Shown here in pieces: positions 38,741 to 48,769 of a stretch of DNA of 64,000 nucleotides. Source of the stretch: Pseudoalteromonas sp. OOF1S-7. GTDB taxonomy: Bacteria; Pseudomonadota; Gammaproteobacteria; Enterobacterales; Alteromonadaceae. Under the pieces are notes generated by a model. The model saw nothing but the letters and a program-made list of their open reading frames with translations. It ran no database searches and was not told the origin of the DNA. A program made the translations under genes and the position numbers. Position 1 is the first letter of the stretch, and each line of letters begins with the position of its first letter. The DNA lies in NCBI RefSeq assembly GCF_022347765.1, contig NZ_JAKRFZ010000013.1:1-64000 (forward strand), in the 5' to 3' direction.

Positions 38741-39298
38741 TTACTTGTCTTGTTCAACCTGTCCAAATTCCAGGTCAACCGGCGTAGAACGGCCGAAGAT
38801 CAGCACCGATACTTTCAGGCGGCTCTTCTCGTAATCCACCTCTTCAACCACACCGTTGAAGTCAGCAAACGGGCCATCGATAACACGGACCACTTCACCA
38901 GGCTCGAACAGAGTCGCTGGCTTAGGTGCTTCTGCATTTTCCTGCAGACGGTTAAGAATGCGATCAGCTTCTTTTTTGCTGATTGGTGCTGGACGATCTG
39001 ACGTACCACCCACAAAGCCCATTACACGCGGTGTACTGTTGACCAGGTGCCAGGACGCATCATCCATCACCATTTCAACTAACACGTAGCCCGGGAAGAA
39101 TTTACGCTCAGACTTACGTTTTTGTCCGGCACGCATCTCCACAACTTCTTCAGTTGGGACTAGTACTTCACCGAAGTAGTCTTCCAGACCTTCGATTTTA
39201 ATGTGCTCAATAATGGTTTGAGCAACGCGCTTTTCAAAACCTGAAAACGCCTGAATTACGTACCAACGTAATTTCTTTTCTTTGTTCTCATCCGACAT
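38741..39298 (-). CDS. nusG: Transcription termination/antitermination protein NusG
   Basis: 185 residues: N-terminal NGN domain beginning [18 protein letters not shown] and a C-terminal KOW domain with [17 protein letters not shown]. Binds RNA polymerase, Rho and S10. Follows secE as usual. Confidence 0.98.
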   Translation of the reverse strand: MSDENKEKKLRWYVIQAFSGFEKRVAQTIIEHIKIEGLEDYFGEVLVPTEEVVEMRAGQKRKSERKFFPGYVLVEMVMDDASWHLVNSTPRVMGFVGGTSDRPAPISKKEADRILNRLQENAEAPKPATLFEPGEVVRVIDGPFADFNGVVEEVDYEKSRLKVSVLIFGRSTPVDLEFGQVEQDK

Positions 39299-39335
39299 GG
39301 GATCAGATCTCCAATCCAGTTAAAACGCTAACCTA

Positions 39336-39713
39336 TTAAAAGGTCAAGCCGGTTAAAAAACCAACGGCGCGGAACAGAATGCCGTCTAATCCCCACAGGA
39401 TCAGCGCCATAACAACTGTCGCGGCCATCACGATAAAGGTCGTGTGTGTTGTTTCCTGACGCGTTGGCCAAACTACTTTGCGAACCTCAATTCTAGACTC
39501 TTTAGCAAAAGCGATAAAGGTACGCCCTTTCTCTGTTGTTGCGGCAATGCCCAGTCCGGCACCTACAGCCACCACGACACCAATCGCGCGGATCAACACT
39601 GACATGTCAGCGTACATGTAGTTACCAACCACTGCGCCAGTCAGCAAAATTGCAACCAGCAACCACTTTACCGTGTCCATCGAGCTAGACGGGTTTTCAA
39701 CATTAGTGCTCAT
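39336..39713 (-). CDS. secE: Preprotein translocase subunit SecE
   Basis: 125 residues with three membrane helices, the gammaproteobacterial long form. The conserved cytosolic helix ESRIEVRKVVWPTRQET precedes the third, essential helix. Part of SecYEG. Confidence 0.96.
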   Translation of the reverse strand: MSTNVENPSSSMDTVKWLLVAILLTGAVVGNYMYADMSVLIRAIGVVVAVGAGLGIAATTEKGRTFIAFAKESRIEVRKVVWPTRQETTHTTFIVMAATVVMALILWGLDGILFRAVGFLTGLTF

Positions 39714-39744
39714 AATTTATTTTTACCTTAAATACAGACACAAC

Positions 39745-39765
39745 AACCCTGCATAAAACAGGGTT
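39745..39765 (-). terminator. Hairpin between tRNA-Trp and secE
   Basis: AACCCTG/CAGGGTT with a 7-nt loop, followed on the minus strand by GTTGTTGTG. No proper T-tract; it may be a processing hairpin or a weak terminator separating the tRNA from secE. Confidence 0.4.
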
Positions 39766-39842
39766 AATCCATTTCAATCCAAATTTACAAATAAGCGGTG
39801 ATGACAAGACCCATTATTTTAGATTTGGACTGATTGTTAGAG

Positions 39843-39919
39843 TGGCAGGGGCGGCAGGACTCGAACCCGCAACCATCGGTTTTGGAGACCGCTGTTCTAC
39901 CAATTGGAACTACGCCCCT
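39843..39919 (-). tRNA. tRNA-Trp (anticodon CCA)
   Basis: 77 bases including an encoded CCA end. Acceptor AGGGGCG pairs with CGCCCCT, the anticodon loop reads CTCCAAA, and the T arm has GGTTCGAGTCC. Located upstream of secE as in many Gammaproteobacteria, although the tuf copy often seen beside it is absent here. Confidence 0.97.
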
Positions 39920-40047
39920 GCAAAGTGGATGCCCATTATACTGACGAACAAACTGAAAACAAGAGTAAAAGATGCGCAAAGCGCTATTTGTGGTAATTTC
40001 AGCCGGGCTGAGTGCCGGCAAGGCTATGCACAAGCGTGATTTCACAG

Positions 40048-40566
40048 TTAATACAAACGCAGCGGATCACCACAGAAGAAATCACACAGCAACCATATCT
40101 GCTCGAAAGGGTGCGCGGCGGGCATCGTCAAGTGGGGTAATGCGCTTTCAAAATCAGCCCGGTGCCACATTGGACTGGCATTGCGGATCAATAACCACAC
40201 GCGCTGGGAGTGATAATGCTTTCCCGCCTTTTGCAGCAGTAACCGGGACAGACCGGTGGCCAGGCGCTGAGAACTTGGCGCCAGCGCCATCACCGCCAGT
40301 TCTCGTTGCATCAATAGCGACAGTGGACGGCCAAGCACGGCCATGGCTTCCGTTTCACTGGCATACAGATGGGCAATTTCAATGTCGAGCTGCGCCTCTC
40401 CGAGATAACAACTGACATCGGGTTTGGCTGGCTGATTATGCCAGATGTGACGCATCGGCGTGTGCGTAAGCCGCTCATAGCTGCGCATAAACAGCTTGGC
40501 AGCGCCATGTTCCAGCTGCTGCTTTTCTCGCTCACTGTCACGGATCACCACCTGGTCACGCTTCAC
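40048..40566 (-). CDS. Unknown protein encoded downstream of deoC
   Basis: 172 residues from the GTG at 40566, chosen because GGAGA lies 5 bases upstream and the start then falls 12 bases after deoC. Not recognised. A stretch KPDVSCYLGEAQLDIEIAHLY and a later VWLLIRN vaguely recall PD-(D/E)xK nuclease cores, but spacing is not convincing. High Trp/His content at the C-terminus. Likely cotranscribed with deoC. Confidence 0.65.
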   Translation of the reverse strand: MKRDQVVIRDSEREKQQLEHGAAKLFMRSYERLTHTPMRHIWHNQPAKPDVSCYLGEAQLDIEIAHLYASETEAMAVLGRPLSLLMQRELAVMALAPSSQRLATGLSRLLLQKAGKHYHSQRVWLLIRNASPMWHRADFESALPHLTMPAAHPFEQIWLLCDFFCGDPLRLY

Positions 40567-40577
40567 TCTGTTCTCCG

Positions 40578-41324
40578 CTAGTCTGTACAATCCAGCTGGC
40601 GATGCACATCTTGTAGTAAACTCGATGCGCCAAATCGGAAATGCGCCGCACACAGCCAGTCTTTACCCATGATATCAACTGCAACTTGTAAGTAATCACT
40701 TGCTTGCTCAACACTTTTAACACCACCGGCTGCTTTAAAGCCAACCGGCTTGCCCGACACACGGATGCGTTCAAGCATGATTTTTGTTGCTTCTAACGTC
40801 GCATTCACCGGCACTTTACCCGTACTGGTTTTGATAAAGTCAGCCCCGGCAAGAATCGCCACATCACTGGCCTGAGCGATTTGCTGGGCATTTTCCAGCA
40901 CCCCGGACTCAATAATCACTTTGAGCTTTGCCTGCACACCACACAACTGCTTGCTGGAGCGCACGTACTGCCACGGCGTATCCGGATCGCCCGCCTGTAA
41001 CTGCTGATAAGGCATCACCAGGTCAATCTCATCTGCCCCGGCCTGTAAGGCATCCTTAGTCTGTGCCAGCACTTGCTGTAACGACTGCTTGCCGCTGGGG
41101 AAATTGGTAACTGTGGCTACCTTGACCTGCGACCAGCCACGTCGTGCCAGTTCACTTTTACACAATGCCACAAACTGGGGATACACACACACGGCTGCGG
41201 GCAGCCCCAGCTCCGGCCGAATGCTGTCTAACAATGCAATGATACTGGCCTCGTTATCCTGCTCGTTTAACGACGTCAGATCCATTAATCCAAGCACCTC
41301 GCGTGCGACGGCTTGCATTTTCAT
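40578..41324 (-). CDS. deoC: Deoxyribose-phosphate aldolase
   Basis: 248 residues of class I aldolase. The Schiff-base lysine is in DFIKTSTGKVP and the second active-site lysine in GFKAAGGVK. Cleaves 2-deoxyribose-5-phosphate to acetaldehyde and glyceraldehyde-3-phosphate. Preceded by AAAAGGAAACGAAT-ATG. Stands apart from other deo genes. Confidence 0.96.
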   Translation of the reverse strand: MKMQAVAREVLGLMDLTSLNEQDNEASIIALLDSIRPELGLPAAVCVYPQFVALCKSELARRGWSQVKVATVTNFPSGKQSLQQVLAQTKDALQAGADEIDLVMPYQQLQAGDPDTPWQYVRSSKQLCGVQAKLKVIIESGVLENAQQIAQASDVAILAGADFIKTSTGKVPVNATLEATKIMLERIRVSGKPVGFKAAGGVKSVEQASDYLQVAVDIMGKDWLCAAHFRFGASSLLQDVHRQLDCTD

Positions 41325-41773
41325 ATTCGTTTCCTTTTTACTGCACCCAGCCTCTTGGACATGGCTGCATCATATGAGTCGGACCTCAACGTTAGCCGCT
41401 TGCCCCGCCCTACCACAGGACATTTGTCCGCACCGTATTGAACATGCTTTATCGAGCAAGATCCAGCAACCTTGTTACCGAGCCGCAAGGCAACAAAATA
41501 TCGTGTTTTTATCGTTTCAGCACAGCTACCAGGCGATAGATTGTCGAAATTATAACTCATAACCAATAGCTATATCTGTTATCCGACTCGCACTATCACG
41601 CTAAACCCCTTGATATATATGAGGTAAGCCTGTTTTACCGGATTGATATAACTTTTAGTTATAAAAACTGGGTTTAAGTTATTTTTTCCCTGCCTGCGCG
41701 CGGGATATTCTGCCACTCTAGAAAAAGCCAGAGTTGGCTTATATCAAGTTTACGATGTTTAAGGGGCAACAGC
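41325..41773. other. 449-bp divergent intergenic region, deoC/cysG
   Basis: Holds the promoters of two divergent units. No ORF is convincing. Around 41550-41665 the DNA is rich in TTAT/ATAA half-sites, including a perfect palindrome. The last 13 bases hold AAGGGG, the ribosome site of cysG. Confidence 0.6.
41647..41663 (+). promoter_or_regulatory. Palindrome TATAAC-TTTTA-GTTATA upstream of cysG
   Basis: A perfect 6-bp inverted repeat with a 5-bp centre, 110 bases before the cysG start. CysB, the LysR-type activator of sulfur assimilation, binds AT-rich sites with TTAT/ATAA halves, so it is a candidate CysB operator. Assignment is inferred. Confidence 0.4.
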
Positions 41774-43195
41774 GTGCAGTACTTACCTATTTTTACCAAG
41801 TTGGACAACAAACCCGTGCTGGTCGTCGGCGGTGGTGAAGTTGCACTCAGGAAGATCCGCGCGCTGCTTAAAGCCCGTGCCGACGTCACCGTACTGGCAC
41901 CGGAGTTTTGCGACGAGCTTATCCAGCTGTCTGAGCAAGGTGAGCTGAGCCTGAAACAAGCTTACTTCAGTGCCGAAGCCGTTGACGGCATGGCCCTGGT
42001 CATTGCTGCCACTGACAACGATGACGTCAATGCACAGGTCCGCGATGCTGCGGATGCTCGTAATATTTTCGTCAATGTGGTTGATGATCAGCCCAAGTGT
42101 AGCTTTATTTTTCCGTCTATCGTTGACCGTAATCCCATTACCATTGCGATTTCCAGTGCCGGCACCGCGCCTGTACTGGCGCGTCGTTTAAGAGAAAAAC
42201 TCGAAACCCTGATCCCACAGCATATTGGCCCGCTGGCTGAGCTGGTAGGCGGATTCAGAGACAAGGTTAAAGGCCGTTTTAAACACTTTGCCGATCGTCG
42301 CCAGTTCTGGGAGCGGGTGTTTGACTCACACGTGGTCAGCAAAGTCCAAAGCGGTGATACCGCTGGAGCACAGCAGCAGCTTCATGAGATGCTGAGTGAT
42401 ACCGCAGAGCCTCAGGGCGAAGTCTATGTCGTAGGCGCAGGTCCTGGCGATCCGGAACTGCTGACCCTGAAAGCATTGCAACTGATGCAGCAGGCCGATG
42501 TGGTGGTGTATGACTATCTGGTCTCGGATGAAATCATGGAGCTGGTCAGACGCGATGCCGACCTTATCTGTGTCGGTAAACGTGCCGGACACCACAGTGT
42601 TAAACAGGAAGACACCAATCAGATGCTGGTTGAACTGGCACAGCAAGGCAAAAAAGTATGCCGAATTAAAGGCGGCGACCCCTTTATTTATGGCCGTGGT
42701 GGCGAAGAAGTGCAGATCCTGGCTGCGGCCAACATCCGCTACCAGATAGTCCCTGGTATTACCGCCGCCGCGGGGTGCAGTGCCTATGCGGGTATTCCAC
42801 TCACACACCGCGACCATGCGCAGGCAATTCAGTTTGTGACGGGGCACTGTAAAAAAGAAGGACAGGAACTGGACTGGCAGTCACTGGCCAAACCCAACCA
42901 GACTTTGGCCATTTACATGGGCGTGATTAAATCACCCCATATTCAGGCTCAACTGCTGGCCCATGGCCGCAGCGAACACACGCCGGTGGCCATCGTTGAG
43001 AATGGTACGCGCAAATCGCAGCGTGTTGTGACCACTGAGCTTGGCCAGCTGGAAACGCAAATAGAAGCGAACAATATCCAGTCACCGGCATTACTGATCA
43101 TTGGCGAAGTAGCCGCTTTGCATCAGGAGTTGGCCTGGTTTGGTAAGACAGAACAAATTGCAAGTTACGCTCAGCCGCTCGCTAAGATCGCCTGA
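41774..43195 (+). CDS. cysG: Siroheme synthase CysG
   Basis: 473 residues. The N-terminal CysGB half (1 to about 205) has VLVVGGGEVALRKIRALL for NAD binding and does precorrin-2 dehydrogenation and Fe chelation. The C-terminal CysGA half (from about 215) starts VYVVGAGPGDPELLTLKAL and has RIKGGDPFIYGRGGEE, the SAM-dependent uroporphyrinogen methyltransferase. Makes siroheme for sulfite/nitrite reductases. The GTG start has AAGGGG 7 bases upstream. First gene of the sulfate-activation run. Confidence 0.95.
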   Translation: MQYLPIFTKLDNKPVLVVGGGEVALRKIRALLKARADVTVLAPEFCDELIQLSEQGELSLKQAYFSAEAVDGMALVIAATDNDDVNAQVRDAADARNIFVNVVDDQPKCSFIFPSIVDRNPITIAISSAGTAPVLARRLREKLETLIPQHIGPLAELVGGFRDKVKGRFKHFADRRQFWERVFDSHVVSKVQSGDTAGAQQQLHEMLSDTAEPQGEVYVVGAGPGDPELLTLKALQLMQQADVVVYDYLVSDEIMELVRRDADLICVGKRAGHHSVKQEDTNQMLVELAQQGKKVCRIKGGDPFIYGRGGEEVQILAAANIRYQIVPGITAAAGCSAYAGIPLTHRDHAQAIQFVTGHCKKEGQELDWQSLAKPNQTLAIYMGVIKSPHIQAQLLAHGRSEHTPVAIVENGTRKSQRVVTTELGQLETQIEANNIQSPALLIIGEVAALHQELAWFGKTEQIASYAQPLAKIA

Positions 43196-43238
43196 TGCAT
43201 GAACCACTTTATTTTTAGTATTAAGTAGGACGACGACA

Positions 43239-44138
43239 ATGGCTTTAACTCACCTTCAGCAACTTGAGGCTGAAAGTATAAAGATTATTCGCGAAGTCGC
43301 TGCTGAGTTTGAAAACCCAGTGATGCTTTACTCCATCGGTAAAGACTCATCGGTACTCCTTCACTTAGCACGTAAAGCGTTTTTCCCGGCAAAGATCCCT
43401 TTCCCTCTGCTGCATGTAGACACGGACTGGAAATTCCGCGAGATGATTGAGTTTCGTGATCGTCTGGCCAAAGAGTATAACTTTGACCTGATTGTGCATA
43501 AAAATCCGGAAGGACTGGCAATGGGTGTTGGTCCGTTCACCCACGGCTCGGCCAAGCATACCGACGTCATGAAGACCCAGGGTCTTAAACAGGCTTTGAA
43601 CAAATACGGTTTCGATGCAGCCTTTGGTGGTGCCCGTCGTGATGAAGAGAAGTCTCGTGCCAAAGAGCGTGTTTATTCATTCCGTGATAAACACCACCGC
43701 TGGGATCCAAAAAATCAGCGTCCAGAGCTGTGGAATACCTACAATGGTCAGGTCAATCCGGGCGAAAGTATTCGTGTATTCCCGCTGTCAAACTGGACGG
43801 AGCTGGATATCTGGCAATACATCTACCAGGAAAACATAGAGATAGTGCCGCTGTATCTGGCAGAGAAACGCCCGGTAGTTGAGCGCGATGGCACATTAAT
43901 CATGGTCGACGACGAGCGTATGCCACTGGCGGAAGGTGAAGTGCCTGAGATGAAGTCGGTGCGATTCCGTACGCTGGGGTGTTACCCGCTGACCGGCGCG
44001 GTTGAATCTGAGGCGAACACCCTGACCGGGATCATCGAAGAAATGTTGTTATCGACCTCTTCCGAGCGTGAAGGCCGGGTCATCGACCATGACTCATCCG
44101 GGTCAATGGAGAAGAAAAAACGTGAGGGGTATTTCTAA
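43239..44138 (+). CDS. cysD: Sulfate adenylyltransferase subunit 2
   Basis: 299 residues of the PAPS-reductase/N-type ATP-pyrophosphatase fold, with [18 protein letters not shown] (PP-loop) and [16 protein letters not shown]. With CysN it makes adenosine phosphosulfate from ATP and sulfate. The last base overlaps the cysN start. Confidence 0.97.
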   Translation: MALTHLQQLEAESIKIIREVAAEFENPVMLYSIGKDSSVLLHLARKAFFPAKIPFPLLHVDTDWKFREMIEFRDRLAKEYNFDLIVHKNPEGLAMGVGPFTHGSAKHTDVMKTQGLKQALNKYGFDAAFGGARRDEEKSRAKERVYSFRDKHHRWDPKNQRPELWNTYNGQVNPGESIRVFPLSNWTELDIWQYIYQENIEIVPLYLAEKRPVVERDGTLIMVDDERMPLAEGEVPEMKSVRFRTLGCYPLTGAVESEANTLTGIIEEMLLSTSSEREGRVIDHDSSGSMEKKKREGYF

Positions 44139-45553
44139 TGTCTACCGCAAATGAAGTAAAAGAACTGGGGATTGAAACCTATTTATCACGCCAGCAGGAT
44201 AAAAGCCTGTTGCGCATGATGACCTGCGGCAGTGTAGACGACGGTAAATCCACCCTGATCGGCCGCCTGCTGCACGACAGCCACCAGATCTATGAAGATC
44301 AGTTAGCGGCGCTGCACAAAGACAACGAAAAAGTCGGTAATGCCGGTGAAGAGCTGGATCTTGCCTTGCTGGTTGACGGTTTGCAGGCAGAGCGTGAGCA
44401 AGGTATCACCATTGACGTGGCATACCGCTACTTCTCAACGGCCAAGCGTAAGTTCATCATCGCGGACACCCCAGGGCACGAGCAGTATACTCGTAACATG
44501 GTAACGGGTGCTTCAACCAGTGATCTGGCGATTATTCTGGTGGATGCCCGCTATGGTGTACAGATCCAGACCAAACGCCACAGCTTTATCTGTGACTCGC
44601 TGGGGATCAAGCAATTCGTTGTGGCCATCAATAAAATGGACATCGTTGACTTTGATGAAGCCGTGTTCGAGAAAATCAAAGCCGATTATCTGAAGTTTGC
44701 TGAGCAACTGGACGTCAATGACATCAAGTTCGTGCCCATTTCGGCTCTGAAAGGTGACAACGTCGTGACCCGCTCTGAGCACACGCCTTATTACACCGAT
44801 CAGCCACTGATGGCGCTGCTGGAAGACTCTCCGGCTGCGGAGCCAAACAGTGCCTTCGAAGCACGCTTCCCGGTGCAGTACGTCGTACGTCCTAACCTGG
44901 ACTTTCGTGGTTTCCAGGGCACGTTGACGTCTGGTGCGCTAAGTGTTGGTCAGGCGGTTAAGATTTTACCTTCAGGTAAAACCAGTACCATCAAAGAACT
45001 GGTGACGTTTGACGGTAACCTCGAGCAAGCTGAGACCGGGCAGGCACTGACTATCACTCTGAATGATGAAGTCGATGTCAGCCGCGGTGATGTGATTGTC
45101 CCGGCAGACTCTGCAACTAAAGCAACTAACCTGATCCAGGCCAAACTGGTGTGGATGCACGAGGCGCCTCTGGTGCTGGGCAAAACCTATAACTTCAAGT
45201 TGGGCGCTAAGAGCACGGCTGCCATCGTTAAGCAGATTGACCACACCATTGACGTCAACACGCTGGAACACGGCGAAGCCGAGAGCCTGCAACTGAACGA
45301 GATTGCCATTGTTACGCTGGAGCTGACAGAAACCATTGCAGCGGATGTATATCGTGATAACCACGAAACCGGTGCCTTTATCCTGATCGATCGTCTGAGC
45401 AATCTGACGGTGGGAGCAGGTATGATCGATGCCATTCTGGATGAGCAAGTCAGTGAGAAACAGCAGTTCAGTGAGTTTGAGCTGGAGCTGAATGCCCTGG
45501 TTCGCAAGCACTTCCCGCACTGGCAAGCGCTTGATTTGAGCAAGCTGAAGTAA
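44138..45553 (+). CDS. cysN: Sulfate adenylyltransferase subunit 1 (GTPase)
   Basis: 471 residues, EF-Tu-like: GSVDDGKSTLIGRLLHD (G1), ADTPGHEQYTRNM (G3), INKMDIVD (G4). GTP hydrolysis drives APS synthesis by CysD. No fused APS kinase domain; CysC is separate downstream. Confidence 0.97.
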   Translation: MSTANEVKELGIETYLSRQQDKSLLRMMTCGSVDDGKSTLIGRLLHDSHQIYEDQLAALHKDNEKVGNAGEELDLALLVDGLQAEREQGITIDVAYRYFSTAKRKFIIADTPGHEQYTRNMVTGASTSDLAIILVDARYGVQIQTKRHSFICDSLGIKQFVVAINKMDIVDFDEAVFEKIKADYLKFAEQLDVNDIKFVPISALKGDNVVTRSEHTPYYTDQPLMALLEDSPAAEPNSAFEARFPVQYVVRPNLDFRGFQGTLTSGALSVGQAVKILPSGKTSTIKELVTFDGNLEQAETGQALTITLNDEVDVSRGDVIVPADSATKATNLIQAKLVWMHEAPLVLGKTYNFKLGAKSTAAIVKQIDHTIDVNTLEHGEAESLQLNEIAIVTLELTETIAADVYRDNHETGAFILIDRLSNLTVGAGMIDAILDEQVSEKQQFSEFELELNALVRKHFPHWQALDLSKLK

Positions 45554-45583
45554 CGGCCTTATGCCTGTTAACGGGAGTTATCT

Positions 45584-47311
45584 ATGCTGCTAGAGCAGAT
45601 CATCTTAACAGGCATCATGCTCGTGCTGGTCGCGTGTCTTTTTGGCACGCGGCTTAATCCGGCCTGGTTGTTCGTTGGCGCAATCAGCAGCGCCTATCTG
45701 GCCGGATTGATCGACCTTGAAACCATGCTGGTCAATTATGCAAATCCGTCGTTGATCACCCTGGTTTTACTGATCCTGGTTTCTATTGCCATTGAAAAAA
45801 CCACTCTGGTGCAATATCTGGCCCGCTCTCTGGCCAATGGTTCACTGGCACGCTCGGTCATGAAACTGGGGTTATCCACGGCCTTTTTATCGTCTTTTAC
45901 CAACAATACCGCAGTGGTTGCGTCTTTGATCAGTACCATTAAAGAAAGCAAAACCCACTCGCCTTCCAAGTTATTACTGCCACTGTCGTACACGGCGATT
46001 CTGGGCGGTACCCTGACCCTGATCGGCACCTCCACCAACTTAATCGTCAATGGCTTTGCCATTGAGGCTGGTATGGCACCGCTGGGCTTTTTTGATTTTA
46101 CCCTGGTTGGCATTGGCGCGCTGAGTGTGGGCCTGATCACCATCATCTTATTACTGAAGTTTTTACCCGACCATGGCCGTAAAGAAGAAGAGGTTGTGCC
46201 TTTTTATCTGGAAGGGAAAGTGACGGCGGGTTCTAAACTGATAGGCCGCACAGTCGAAGAAAATGGCCTGCGCGATCTGCGTGACTTATTCCTCGCCGAA
46301 ATCATCCGCGGCGAGCGTCGCATTTGCGCCGTCACCCCGCAACAAGAGATACAACTAGGTGATATCCTGTTGTTTGTTGGCGACATCAAGTCTGTACCTT
46401 TATTGCGCCGCTTCGATGGCCTGCAGGTGGTGCATGACAAACATGAAAAAGATGCCGAACACCTGGTGGAAGTCGTGATCAGCCAGTCGTCTAAGTTTCT
46501 AGGCAAAACACTCAAAGAGATCCGTTTTCGCGAACAGTTTCATGCCGCGGTGATTGCCATTCGCCGTGGTCACGACCGGCTGCCCGGCGGCCTGGGCCAG
46601 GTTAAGTTACAAGCAGGAGATTCACTGATCCTTGCCCCTGGCGGCGACTTTTATCAGCTGCCGGATCTGAAACGCGAATTTGTATATATCTCAGGTCTGG
46701 ACCTGCAAACCCACCTAACTCAGCCGCAGTCGAATAAGGTGATGGCCGCCTTTGTTGCCGTACTGGGCCTGGGGATCTTCGATATCGTGCCGTTAGTCAA
46801 AGGCCTGATGGTATTATTACTTGGACTGGTGTTATTTGGTTCCATCAAAGTCAGTGAGATGAAGCGCCGTTTTCCCATTGAATTGCTTGCCATTGTCGGC
46901 AGTGCGATTGGTCTGGCTAAACTAATGATAGACACCGGGTTGGCCGGGCAAATTTCCGATGCACTGTTTTATGTACTGGGCGACTTTGGTCCGTATGGTG
47001 CCTTTATTGCCATCTTTGTAATGACCGTGGTGTTCACTGAATTAATCACCAATAATGCAGCCGCCGCGCTATCTTTCCCTGTTGCATACGCTCTGGCGAT
47101 AGGTTTTGGTGTAAACCCGCTACCCTTTGTGATGGCAGTCGCCTTTGGCGCATCGGCCAGCTTTATTTCACCTTTTGGCTATCAGACTAATCTAATGGTA
47201 TACAGTGCAGGCAATTACCGGATCAAAGACTATGTGACCGTGGGCCTGCCGCTTTCAATTATTTACTCGATCACTGTGCTGACGCTGATCCCCTTGGTTT
47301 TCCCGTTTTAG
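45584..47311 (+). CDS. SLC13-type anion permease with RCK-C domains
   Basis: 575 residues. N- and C-terminal membrane blocks of the divalent-anion/sodium symporter fold (SSFTNNTAVVASL and TELITNNAAAALSFP are the paired hairpin-loop motifs) flank a central pair of TrkA-C (RCK_C) domains (about 205-370). Its place between cysN and cysC implies sulfate uptake; no ABC sulfate transporter is seen here. Confidence 0.88.
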   Translation: MLLEQIILTGIMLVLVACLFGTRLNPAWLFVGAISSAYLAGLIDLETMLVNYANPSLITLVLLILVSIAIEKTTLVQYLARSLANGSLARSVMKLGLSTAFLSSFTNNTAVVASLISTIKESKTHSPSKLLLPLSYTAILGGTLTLIGTSTNLIVNGFAIEAGMAPLGFFDFTLVGIGALSVGLITIILLLKFLPDHGRKEEEVVPFYLEGKVTAGSKLIGRTVEENGLRDLRDLFLAEIIRGERRICAVTPQQEIQLGDILLFVGDIKSVPLLRRFDGLQVVHDKHEKDAEHLVEVVISQSSKFLGKTLKEIRFREQFHAAVIAIRRGHDRLPGGLGQVKLQAGDSLILAPGGDFYQLPDLKREFVYISGLDLQTHLTQPQSNKVMAAFVAVLGLGIFDIVPLVKGLMVLLLGLVLFGSIKVSEMKRRFPIELLAIVGSAIGLAKLMIDTGLAGQISDALFYVLGDFGPYGAFIAIFVMTVVFTELITNNAAAALSFPVAYALAIGFGVNPLPFVMAVAFGASASFISPFGYQTNLMVYSAGNYRIKDYVTVGLPLSIIYSITVLTLIPLVFPF

Positions 47312-47323
47312 TGGATAGGAATT

Positions 47324-47923
47324 ATGGATACGAATATTGTCTGGCATAACTATGCCGTGAATAAAACACATCGCAGCGAACAAAAAGGCCACCGTCCGGT
47401 TATTCTGTGGTTTACCGGCTACTCTGGTTCGGGCAAAAGCACCGTCGCCAACGCACTGGAAAGTGCCTTGCAGCAGCTCGGCGCGCACACTTATCTGCTT
47501 GATGGCGACAACGTACGTCATGGGCTGTGCAAAGATCTCGGGTTCAGCGACGCAGATCGGGTTGAGAACATCCGCCGTGTGGGTGAGCTGAGCAAACTCA
47601 TGGTCGATGCGGGCCTTATCGTACTGACCGCCTTTATCTCCCCGTTCCAGGCCGAACGCGATATGGTTCGCAACCTGGTTGAAGACGCCGAGTTTATTGA
47701 GGTTTATCTGGATACACCGCTGGAAGTGTGCGAACAGCGAGACCCGAAAGGCCTGTATAAAAAGGCCCGCGCCGGTGAGATCAAACACTTTACCGGCATA
47801 GACTCAGACTATGAACCACCTCAAAACCCGGAGATCCGTATTAATACCGGTGAAAATAGTCTGGACCAATCGGTGCAACAGCTGGTAGCGTATCTGCAAC
47901 AGCGCGAGATAATTCATCTGTAG
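47324..47923 (+). CDS. cysC: Adenylylsulfate kinase
   Basis: 199 residues with a P-loop [34 protein letters not shown] and [13 protein letters not shown]. Phosphorylates APS to PAPS. 12 bases after the permease gene. Confidence 0.97.
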   Translation: MDTNIVWHNYAVNKTHRSEQKGHRPVILWFTGYSGSGKSTVANALESALQQLGAHTYLLDGDNVRHGLCKDLGFSDADRVENIRRVGELSKLMVDAGLIVLTAFISPFQAERDMVRNLVEDAEFIEVYLDTPLEVCEQRDPKGLYKKARAGEIKHFTGIDSDYEPPQNPEIRINTGENSLDQSVQQLVAYLQQREIIHL

Positions 47924-47938
47924 TACCAAGGAAATACC

Positions 47939-48706
47939 ATGAACGACACCGACTTACTGGAGGAGATAGTCAATCTGGCCCGACGCGCCGGAGACAAGAT
48001 CCTCACCATTTATGCCAAAGACTTTAACGTTGAATATAAAGACGATAAAAGCCCAGTCACCGACGCCGACTTAGCCGCCAATGAGGTGATCACGACAGGC
48101 CTGCAAACGCTTACTCCGGATTTGCCTATCCTCAGTGAGGAGAGCGCCGAGATCAGCTGGCAGGAACGCCAAACCTGGCAGCGCTACTGGCTGGTTGACC
48201 CCATCGATGGCACCAAAGAGTTTATTAAGAAAAACGGTGAGTTCACGGTCAACATTGCTCTGATTGAAAACGGTGAGCCGGTGATGGGCGTGGTCCATGC
48301 GCCCGCGCTGAACGTCAGTTACTTCGCCGCCAACAGCATTGGCGCTTTCAAAGAATGCGGCGAGGCCCGTATTGAGCTGAAAGTCACCCGTAAAGACAAT
48401 CAGGGCACCATTCAAGTGGTAGGCTCACGCTCACACCCTTCACCGGACTTGGCTGACTATCTCAAACAATTTGATGATGTGAACATGGTGCCAAAAGGCA
48501 GTTCACTGAAACTTTGTCTGGTAGCGGAAAGTGCTGCCGATGTGTATCCGCGCCTGGGCCCAACCAGCGAGTGGGACACCGGCGCCGGACATGCCGTGGC
48601 GAAAATCGCCGGTGCAACCGTCACTCAGCTGGACGGCAGCCCGCTGCTGTACAACCAAAAAGAGTCTTATCTGAACCCCTACTTTGTGGTCTCACGACTC
48701 AACTGA
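47939..48706 (+). CDS. cysQ: 3'(2'),5'-bisphosphate nucleotidase
   Basis: 255 residues, inositol-monophosphatase fold: DKSPVTDADLAANEVI, LSEESAE and WLVDPIDGTKEFI bind the metals, and SEWDTGAGHAVAKIAG is the C-terminal motif. Removes PAP left after PAPS reduction, matching its place after cysC. Confidence 0.95.
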   Translation: MNDTDLLEEIVNLARRAGDKILTIYAKDFNVEYKDDKSPVTDADLAANEVITTGLQTLTPDLPILSEESAEISWQERQTWQRYWLVDPIDGTKEFIKKNGEFTVNIALIENGEPVMGVVHAPALNVSYFAANSIGAFKECGEARIELKVTRKDNQGTIQVVGSRSHPSPDLADYLKQFDDVNMVPKGSSLKLCLVAESAADVYPRLGPTSEWDTGAGHAVAKIAGATVTQLDGSPLLYNQKESYLNPYFVVSRLN

Positions 48707-48712
48707 TCCTTG

Positions 48713-48736
48713 AGCCTTATCCAGTCGGGTAAGGCT
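48713..48736 (+). terminator. Hairpin after cysQ
   Basis: AGCCTTA/TAAGGCT with a 10-nt loop, followed by TCTCTCTT. Probably a weak terminator lowering read-through into the cupin gene. Confidence 0.5.
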
Positions 48737-48769
48737 TCTCTCTTATGCCCGTCACCATAAGGAAATGCT

